Assembly: GCA_902470405.1 (NCBI GenBank)
Contig: CABRGJ010000078.1
Location: 1-5,608, forward strand
Direction of reading: 5' to 3'
DNA from: an uncultured Eggerthella sp.
GTDB taxonomy: Bacteria > Actinomycetota > Coriobacteriia > Coriobacteriales > Eggerthellaceae
Length of the DNA stretch: 5,608 nt
Shown here piece after piece: positions 1 through 4,733 of the stretch. Within the stretch, counting starts at the first letter, position 1. Every line of letters starts with the position of its first letter. The notes beneath the pieces were generated by a model. The model ran no database searches, had not been told where the DNA came from, and worked only from the letters and a program-made list of their open reading frames with translations. The position numbers were made by a program, and so were the translations under genes.

Positions 1-487
1 GATCGGCTCGCGTGTAGTATCGGTGACGACCTACGATCCTGCTGCTGGTCTGAGGCGCTATGCAGGAAGCGATATCGAATGGACCTATCGCAGGACCTCT
101 TTTTCCGAAGATGAGATCATCGTCGAATGTGAACTTCAGCTCGAGCCTGCGCTTTCGGGCAATATCCACGATCGTATGCGCTCGCTGCTCGAGCGTCGCA
201 AAGCATCCCAGCCTTTGGAATATCCTTCGTGCGGGAGCGTTTTCAAGAACCCAGAAGGCTACTCGGCAGGCGCGCTCATCGACGAGGTCGGGCTTAAGGG
301 GACTCTGTGTGGAGGCGCCCAAATTTCTGAAAAACATGCTAATTTTATCGTTAACAAGCACAATGCTTCAGCTTCTGACGTGCGCGCTCTCATCAAGATC
401 GCGCAAGAAAAGGTGAAAGAACACTATGGCATCGAACTTCAACCGGAGGTCAAATTCCTTGGGTTCGAAGAGGACTTCAAGAACTGA
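1..487 (+). CDS. murB: MurB, UDP-N-acetylenolpyruvoylglucosamine reductase (C-terminal part, 5' end outside window)
   Basis: MurB is the cytoplasmic FAD/NADPH enzyme that reduces UDP-GlcNAc-enolpyruvate to UDP-MurNAc, the second committed step of peptidoglycan precursor synthesis. The reading frame is open from base 2 with no stop, so this is a fragment; the GTG at 23 is an internal Val codon, not a start. Visible family signatures are YRRTSF (about bases 86-103), QPLEYPSCGSVFKNP (about 209-253), AGALIDEVGLKG, SEKHANFIVN and the closing LQPEVKFLG. By comparison with E. coli MurB, the Ser of GSVFKNP (codon 236-238) is the catalytic proton donor and the Glu of PEV (codon 446-448) corresponds to Glu325. 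The FAD-binding N-terminal part lies upstream of the window. The last 62 bases are also the start of ftsQ in another frame. Family assignment is very secure; the type I/II subclass is not determined. Confidence 0.97.
   Translation, partial: IGSRVVSVTTYDPAAGLRRYAGSDIEWTYRRTSFSEDEIIVECELQLEPALSGNIHDRMRSLLERRKASQPLEYPSCGSVFKNPEGYSAGALIDEVGLKGTLCGGAQISEKHANFIVNKHNASASDVRALIKIAQEKVKEHYGIELQPEVKFLGFEEDFKN
410..416 (+). promoter_or_regulatory. Shine-Dalgarno for ftsQ inside murB
   Basis: AAGGTGA matches the complement of the 16S 3' end (core AGGTGA) and ends 9 bases before the ATG at 426. It is the main reason for preferring that start over the in-frame GTG at 513 or ATG at 549, neither of which has a comparable site upstream. 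The site lies wholly within murB codons. Confidence 0.6.
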
Positions 488-1655
488 TAAGGGCGCTGCG
501 CTGCCTTCTTCGGTGAAGGGACGTCCGAGCCAGAACCGTTCGGTGCGCATGTCTCAAAGCGACCGAAGCAGGCGTGCGAAGCAGTCTAGCGCTGCACACT
601 CGCAACGCCGCGTATCGCACAGCGCTTATCGTGATGCGAACGTGCAGATGAATACTCGTGCGCGCAATACACGACCAGCATCGACCCATGCCACTTCGTC
701 TTCGCGGCGAACTTCCAGCTATGGCTCGAGCCTTCCCAATATCGATCGCAGCGGGTATCTTGCTGGTGAAGGCGTTCATTCTTCGCGTTTGCCTAATCAG
801 CGTCACGCGCGCGGTAACGAGCCTTTGCGTTCGGTCAGCGTTTCGCAGGTACGCAACAATCGTCGTCAAACGCAGCCGAAGAAGTCACGCAAAGGGCTTG
901 TTATCGGTATCGTATTGGCGCTACTGGCGATCCTGATCGCAGCGGGCATCTTCATCCTTTCCCGAACCGATCTATTCCCTGTTACCAAGATCACTGTTTC
1001 GGGCGTGCATCACTTGACCGATCAGGAGACGGCGGAGCTTGCATCGGTTCCTGAAGGAACGACGCTGCTCAACGTAGATACAGGCGGTATCGAGGGACGT
1101 CTCGAGTCGAATCCGTGGATCTTGGATGCCACCATCGAGCGGCGTTTTCCTGATACGCTCAACTTGAATATCACCGAGCGCGAGATCGTTGCGGTCGTCG
1201 ATGTGGTCATCGACGATAACGACAATCAGCAAACTTGGGCGCTTGCCTCCGATGGTACATGGCTCATGCAGATTCCCGATCGCAATAGCGATGAAGGCAA
1301 GCAGCTTGCTCCGCAGGTTTACGAAGATGTCGATGCCGCGCTCCATATCTCGAGCGTACCCTATGGCTCGGTCCCTGAGGCGGGATCGCAGTGCAATAAC
1401 CCCAATATCACCAATGCACTTGCTATCATCGATGGTATGTCGACCGAACTTGCTGATCAGGTGAAATCAGTTTCAGCAGCCAGCTCTGATTCAACGGTGC
1501 TCACGCTGCAAAACGGAGTCGAGATCGCCTTTGGCGATTCGTCTGATATCCGCGACAAAGAACGTGTCTGCCTCGAGTTGATGGAACAGCACCCTGGCAA
1601 GATCGCCTACATCAACGTGCGCACGGTGAATAAGCCGATATGGAGGGCAGTTTAG
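426..1655 (+). CDS. ftsQ: FtsQ/DivIB-family cell-division protein with a long basic cytoplasmic tail
   Basis: FtsQ/DivIB is a single-pass membrane scaffold that, with FtsL and FtsB/DivIC, connects the Z-ring to septal peptidoglycan synthesis. The 409-residue product has four parts. Residues 1-156 are low-complexity, Ser/Asn/Gln-rich and strongly basic (27 Arg and 7 Lys against 6 acidic residues). One transmembrane helix spans about 158-178 and is preceded by KKSRK, giving an N-in orientation. A POTRA domain spans about 184-255 (FPVTKITVSGVHHL, then SNPWILDATIERRFPDTLNLNITERE). An extracytoplasmic beta domain ends in GKIAYINVR. Two cysteines, C323 and C382, lie outside the membrane and could pair, which is speculative. 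The protein is longer than the roughly 260-330 residues common in the family, because of the tail. Start 426 is chosen for its Shine-Dalgarno and overlaps murB by 62 bases; 513 or 549 would remove part of the tail only. The overlap suggests translational coupling to murB. Confidence 0.9.
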   Translation: MASNFNRRSNSLGSKRTSRTDKGAALPSSVKGRPSQNRSVRMSQSDRSRRAKQSSAAHSQRRVSHSAYRDANVQMNTRARNTRPASTHATSSSRRTSSYGSSLPNIDRSGYLAGEGVHSSRLPNQRHARGNEPLRSVSVSQVRNNRRQTQPKKSRKGLVIGIVLALLAILIAAGIFILSRTDLFPVTKITVSGVHHLTDQETAELASVPEGTTLLNVDTGGIEGRLESNPWILDATIERRFPDTLNLNITEREIVAVVDVVIDDNDNQQTWALASDGTWLMQIPDRNSDEGKQLAPQVYEDVDAALHISSVPYGSVPEAGSQCNNPNITNALAIIDGMSTELADQVKSVSAASSDSTVLTLQNGVEIAFGDSSDIRDKERVCLELMEQHPGKIAYINVRTVNKPIWRAV

Positions 1656-1675
1656 TGATATTTGCCCAGTTTGTG

Positions 1676-1704
1676 TTTTCAATCAATCGGCTCTTGTGTA
1701 CAAT
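1676..1704 (+). promoter_or_regulatory. Candidate sigma-70-type promoter for ftsZ
   Basis: TTTTCA (1676-1681, 4 of 6 to the -35 consensus) and TACAAT (1699-1704, 5 of 6 to the -10 consensus) are separated by exactly 17 bases. Transcription would begin near 1711 and leave a leader of roughly 65 bases. The site sits in the only gap between ftsQ and ftsZ and in locally AT-richer DNA, as expected for a dedicated ftsZ promoter, but it is called by eye only. Confidence 0.5.
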
Positions 1705-1707
1705 TAA

Positions 1708-1748
1708 CCCAATGTCCTCATGGGCTTATCTTCCCGTGGGCTACATCT
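1708..1748 (+). repeat. Direct repeat and small hairpin in the ftsZ leader
   Basis: TGGGCTTATCT (1721-1731) and TGGGCTACATCT (1737-1748) form an imperfect direct repeat with starts 16 bases apart. The first copy also closes a small hairpin: CCCA-a-TG (1708-1714) pairs with CATGGG (1719-1724) around a 4-base loop, with one bulged A. Both lie just downstream of the predicted -10 box, in a position suited to an operator or leader-RNA element. No known binding motif is matched with confidence. Confidence 0.35.
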
Positions 1749-1775
1749 CATTGAATTACTGAAAGCGGGCATGAT

Positions 1776-2915
1776 ATGCAACAAATTCTAGGCGCTGATA
1801 ATCTTGCTGTCATCAAGGTCGTAGGCGTGGGCGGCGGCGGTACGAACGCGGTCAACCGTATGGTTGAAGCGGGCGTTCGCGGTGTTGAATTCATCGCGGT
1901 GAACACCGACCGTCAAGCACTGCTCCTCTCCGATGCCGATAAGACCATCCATATCGGCGAAGAGCTCACCCGTGGGCTGGGCGCAGGCGCTAATCCGGAG
2001 ATCGGATGCCAAGCAGCAGAGGAATCACGCGCAGAGATCCGAGAGGCGCTCGCCGATGCCGATATGGTCTTCGTCACCGCTGGCGAAGGTGGCGGCACAG
2101 GCACTGGTGCTGCTCCGGTCGTTGCAGAGATCGCTCGTGAAGAGATCGGAGCGCTCACTGTTGGCATCGTCACGAAGCCCTTTAGCTTCGAGGGTCGTCT
2201 TCGCCGCAATCAGGCAGAGCAGGGTATCGATTTCCTTTCTATGAAGGTCGACACTCTCATCGTCATTCCGAACGATCGTCTGCTCGAGATCGTCGACAAG
2301 AAGACCAGTATGCTCGACGCGTTCCGTATTGCAGACGATACGTTGCGCCAGGGCATCCAGGGTGTTACCGACCTCATCACCATTCCGGGTCTCATCAATC
2401 TCGACTTCGCGGACATCCGTACGGTCATGAAAGATGCGGGCACCGCAATGATGGGCATCGGCATCTCCTCAGGTGAATCCCGCGCGCTCGATGCTGCTCA
2501 GCAAGCTATCAACTCCAATCTGCTCGAAACATCGATCGCAGGCGCATCGCGCATCCTCTTCTCGATCGCTGGCGGCCCGAGCCTCGCGCTTTCCGAGGTG
2601 GACGAAGCTGCTCGTGTGGTCGAGGCGGTAGCGGACGAAAATGCGAACATCATCTATGGCCAGATCGTCGATCCGGAGATGCTGGAAGAAGTTCGTATCA
2701 CTGTCATCGCAACAGGCTTCAAGGCAAACACTGCACAATCTGCTATGGATTTTTCTCGTAAGGACAATGTCTTCAACTCCACCACGCAGCGCAATGGCAA
2801 TGCTCAGCAGAATCAGGCACCGCAGCAAACGCAGAGCACCTATCAGCAGCTCTACTCAAACGAGCCTCGCTTCGCTGATGAAGATTACATCCCTGATTTC
2901 TTGAAGCGCCAATAG
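1776..2915 (+). CDS. ftsZ: FtsZ, tubulin-like cell-division GTPase
   Basis: FtsZ polymerises with GTP into the cytoplasmic Z-ring that recruits the divisome. All landmarks are intact in the 379-residue product: [11 protein letters not shown] (about 19-29), NTDRQAL (43-49), the tubulin signature GGGTGTG (105-111), the [10 protein letters not shown] region (135-144), and the T7 synergy loop NLDFAD (208-213) whose Asp210 and Asp213 complete the GTPase site of the neighbouring subunit. The C-terminal linker (about 318-365) is Gln/Asn-rich and fairly short, and ends in the conserved peptide [12 protein letters not shown], the expected docking site for SepF. An in-frame stop at 1752-1754 leaves ATG 1776 as the most upstream usable start, and the conserved core begins at about residue 10. 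The Shine-Dalgarno is weak (GAAAG at 1761-1765, 10 bases away). No ftsA precedes it; SepF, encoded two genes downstream, probably supplies membrane anchoring. Confidence 0.99.
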   Translation: MQQILGADNLAVIKVVGVGGGGTNAVNRMVEAGVRGVEFIAVNTDRQALLLSDADKTIHIGEELTRGLGAGANPEIGCQAAEESRAEIREALADADMVFVTAGEGGGTGTGAAPVVAEIAREEIGALTVGIVTKPFSFEGRLRRNQAEQGIDFLSMKVDTLIVIPNDRLLEIVDKKTSMLDAFRIADDTLRQGIQGVTDLITIPGLINLDFADIRTVMKDAGTAMMGIGISSGESRALDAAQQAINSNLLETSIAGASRILFSIAGGPSLALSEVDEAARVVEAVADENANIIYGQIVDPEMLEEVRITVIATGFKANTAQSAMDFSRKDNVFNSTTQRNGNAQQNQAPQQTQSTYQQLYSNEPRFADEDYIPDFLKRQ

Positions 2916-2925
2916 AGGTCAAGAA

Positions 2926-2947
2926 ACACGAGCTTTTTGCTTCGTGT
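2926..2947 (+). other. Hairpin just after the ftsZ stop codon
   Basis: ACACGAGC (2926-2933) pairs with GC (2939-2940) and TCGTGT (2942-2947), with one bulged T at 2941 and a TTTTT loop. The T-run lies in the loop rather than after the stem, so it is not a standard intrinsic terminator on this strand. It begins 10 bases after the ftsZ stop and could protect the 3' end of the transcript or act with the second hairpin downstream. Confidence 0.45.
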
Positions 2948-2975
2948 GGATATGCTTGTAGCACCAAACTTCCTG

Positions 2976-3008
2976 CAGACGCATCGATCTCGGTGCGTCT
3001 GTTCGTTT
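2976..3008 (+). terminator. Strong hairpin with interrupted T-tract between ftsZ and pgeF (possible leaky terminator)
   Basis: CAGACGCA (2976-2983) is the perfect reverse complement of TGCGTCTG (2994-3001). The inner bases extend it (T-G wobble, C-G, G-C) to an 11-pair stem with the four-base loop ATCT. The tail is TTCGTTT, only partly T-rich. The structure ends just before the pgeF ribosome binding site, leaving no room for a pgeF promoter after it. If it terminates, it must do so partially, or pgeF needs a promoter further upstream. An RNA-stability or RBS-masking role is equally possible. Confidence 0.5.
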
Positions 3009-3014
3009 GAAAGG
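3009..3014 (+). promoter_or_regulatory. Shine-Dalgarno for pgeF
   Basis: GAAAGG lies 6 bases before the ATG at 3021, directly after the hairpin tail. It supports 3021 over the upstream in-frame TTG at 2937, which sits inside the first hairpin and has no ribosome binding site. Confidence 0.55.
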
Positions 3015-3020
3015 CTCATT

Positions 3021-3872
3021 ATGGACCGATACGTTCTTCCCAAACCCTCGCTTTTTGAAGTCAAGTACAACAACATACCTCTTTTCACCGATGAAGCGCT
3101 CTTCGAAGCATGTGGCGTGCGCATCGCGTTCACGACGCGTGAGGGAGGCGTGAGCGAAGGCCCTTATACCTCGCTCAACCTCGGTGCTCATGTTGAGGAT
3201 GATGCAACATCGGTCTTGCAGAATCGCAACTTGCTCATGGACGCGTTGTCAGGAGGGTCTGGCACTTCGGTAGAAGCACAACTTATCGTGCCGCGTCAGG
3301 TGCATGGCGATACGGTCGTGACCATCGATTCGCTTGGCGATATCGAGCGCGTACAGGATGAGGCTGAGCAGGGCGCTGATGCGCTCATCGTTGCTGCGCG
3401 TGAAGTGGCCGCATTGCTTTGCTTTGCCGATTGCGTGCCGCTCATCATCGTGACGCCCACAGGAAGGTTCGCGGTGGTGCATGCGGGATGGCGTGGAGTA
3501 GAGAATACCATTGCTGCGAAAACGCTCTCGCTCATGCTCTTGCAGGAAGAGCAGATCTCAGGTGTGCCGCGAGAAGACCTCATTGCTGCCACTAATATCT
3601 ATATCGGCCCCTATATTCATCGTGAATGCTTCGAGACAAGCGAAGAGGTGCACGATCATTTCGTTGCGAAGTTCGGTGAGGCATGCAGTTTCGATCCGCA
3701 TCATATCGATCTTGGGGCAGCGCTCCGTACCCAGTTGATGCGCCTTGGAGCGGATGCTGCACGCATTTGCGACATGGATAGGTGCACAGTCTGCCACAAC
3801 GATCGGTTCTTCTCGTATCGTGCGCAGGATGCTACAGCAGGACGACATGGTGCGTTCGCGATCCGCAGGTAA
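3021..3872 (+). CDS. pgeF: PgeF/YlmD, laccase-domain peptidoglycan editing factor
   Basis: This is a DUF152/YfiH-family (multicopper polyphenol oxidoreductase fold) cytoplasmic protein. E. coli PgeF (YfiH) is reported to remove UDP-MurNAc carrying L-Ser in place of L-Ala, and some relatives act on purine nucleosides, so substrate choice here is inferred. The 283-residue product shows the family metal-site motifs in order: FTTREGGVSEGPYTSLNLG (about 37-55), RQVHGD with His95, FADCVP with Cys138, HAGWRG with His154, IGPYIH (195-200), and the closing DRCTVCHNDRFFSYR (263-277). The ligand set His-Cys-His is complete, so the enzyme is probably active. Start 3021 has a good Shine-Dalgarno and gives a normal family length. 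It directly follows ftsZ and precedes ylmE and sepF, the standard Gram-positive order, linking precursor editing with division. Confidence 0.93.
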   Translation: MDRYVLPKPSLFEVKYNNIPLFTDEALFEACGVRIAFTTREGGVSEGPYTSLNLGAHVEDDATSVLQNRNLLMDALSGGSGTSVEAQLIVPRQVHGDTVVTIDSLGDIERVQDEAEQGADALIVAAREVAALLCFADCVPLIIVTPTGRFAVVHAGWRGVENTIAAKTLSLMLLQEEQISGVPREDLIAATNIYIGPYIHRECFETSEEVHDHFVAKFGEACSFDPHHIDLGAALRTQLMRLGADAARICDMDRCTVCHNDRFFSYRAQDATAGRHGAFAIRR

Positions 3873-3954
3873 GCAACAAGATCGTAGCGAAATCAAGGCA
3901 GCGTTCATCGTGCGCTATAGTGAAGTGAGCACACCAGTTTAGAGAAACATCATC

Positions 3955-3962
3955 AAGGAGGG
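3955..3962 (+). promoter_or_regulatory. Strong Shine-Dalgarno for the yggS/ylmE gene
   Basis: AAGGAGGG ends 6 bases before the ATG at 3969 and is the closest match to the anti-Shine-Dalgarno in this window. It fixes the start and suggests this protein is translated independently of pgeF, whose stop is 96 bases upstream. Confidence 0.8.
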
Positions 3963-3968
3963 CAGCTC

Positions 3969-4661
3969 ATGTCAACGAAAGATCGTTATATCCGCGTTCG
4001 CAACGAAGTCGATGTCGCTTGTGCGCAGGCAGGGCGAAAGCCTGAAGAGGTCTTGCTCTTAGCGGTGTCGAAGACGGTCGATTTTGATCAGGTCCAAGAG
4101 GCGATCGAAGGAGGGGCGCATGCCTTCGGCGAGAATCGCCCCGACGAACTTCTGCGCAAGAGCGCGGCCTTTTCTGACCAGAGTTGGCATTTCATCGGCA
4201 ATATCCAGTCGCGTCGGATCGCCGATATCGTTTCTGCAGCTGACCTCATCCATTCGGTCAGCAAAGCGGAGCATCTCCCTAAGATCGATAGAGCAGCGGC
4301 GAAGATCGACAAGGTGCAGCCCGTACTACTCGAGGTGAACGTTTCAGGTGAGGCTTCCAAGAGCGGCTTTCACCCCAGTGAGGTCCTTGCGGTCATCGAG
4401 GAAGCGGCAGACCTTTCTGCGGTGCGCATCCAAGGGCTCATGACTATGGCGCCGCGAGCCGATGAAGAGGCGATCGAGGCATCCTTCTGCGGCCTTGCGC
4501 GCCTGCGTGATGAGCTGCAATGTCAGCTCGATGACAAGGGGATCGATGTCACGTTGTCTGATATTTCTATGGGTATGACCGAAGACTGGCCGCAGGCTAT
4601 CGAGCGAGGTACTACTATAGTAAGGGTCGGACGAGCGATCTTCGATAGTTCGTTCGAGTAA
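3969..4661 (+). CDS. ylmE: YggS/YlmE (PLPBP) family pyridoxal-phosphate homeostasis protein
   Basis: These cytoplasmic proteins are single-domain TIM barrels related to the N-terminal domain of alanine racemase. They bind PLP but have no clear enzymatic activity, and their loss disturbs vitamin B6 and amino-acid pools. The 230-residue length is typical. Visible motifs are LLAVSK with the PLP-binding Lys35, FGENRPDELLRK (53-64), WHFIGNIQSRR (73-83), IHSVSKAEHL, LLEVNVSGEASKSGF (120-134), GLMTMAP (156-162), SDISMGMTEDWPQAIERGTTIVRVGRAIF (197-225). The phosphate-binding Ser/Gly segment near the C-terminus is intact. Where many members continue IFG-R, this protein ends FDSSFE, a small deviation. 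The gene lies between pgeF and sepF as in the ylmDEF block, but with 96- and 72-base gaps rather than overlaps, so it may be partly uncoupled from its neighbours. Confidence 0.94.
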   Translation: MSTKDRYIRVRNEVDVACAQAGRKPEEVLLLAVSKTVDFDQVQEAIEGGAHAFGENRPDELLRKSAAFSDQSWHFIGNIQSRRIADIVSAADLIHSVSKAEHLPKIDRAAAKIDKVQPVLLEVNVSGEASKSGFHPSEVLAVIEEAADLSAVRIQGLMTMAPRADEEAIEASFCGLARLRDELQCQLDDKGIDVTLSDISMGMTEDWPQAIERGTTIVRVGRAIFDSSFE

Positions 4662-4723
4662 GACTGATTTGCTGGCCACGTCCGTGCTGTTTCTGAAGAA
4701 TGATCAGCAGGGTCGTGATGAAA

Positions 4724-4729
4724 GAAAGG
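4724..4729 (+). promoter_or_regulatory. Shine-Dalgarno for sepF
   Basis: GAAAGG lies 4 bases before the ATG at 4734. An in-frame TGA at 4719-4721 excludes any further upstream start, so 4734 is secure even though this ribosome binding site is only moderate. Confidence 0.55.
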
Positions 4730-4733
4730 CGTT

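Noticed and set aside
972..1346. 124-codon minus-strand frame in ftsQ
   Set aside because: It is antisense to the POTRA and beta regions of FtsQ, with no motif, no ribosome binding site and a composition that mirrors the sense codons.
1721..1741. MraZ-box reading of the TGGGC pair
   Set aside because: MraZ sites are TGGGN units separated by about 5 bases upstream of mraZ. Here the starts are 16 bases apart and only two units occur, so the match is not specific.
2937..3020. N-terminal extension of PgeF from TTG at 2937
   Set aside because: The extension would be translated through both hairpins, lacks a Shine-Dalgarno and adds residues not expected in the family. ATG 3021 has GAAAGG 6 bases upstream.
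3893..3921. Possible promoter for ylmE with TATAGT at 3916-3921
   Set aside because: The -10-like box is good, but no -35-like hexamer occurs at 16-18 bases upstream and there is no exact extended -10 TGn. Too weak to list as a feature.
4662..4733. Possible promoter or terminator between ylmE and sepF
   Set aside because: TTGCTG at 4669-4674 has no convincing -10 partner. The only inverted repeat (TGCTG/CAGCA, loop about 15) is short with no T-run.
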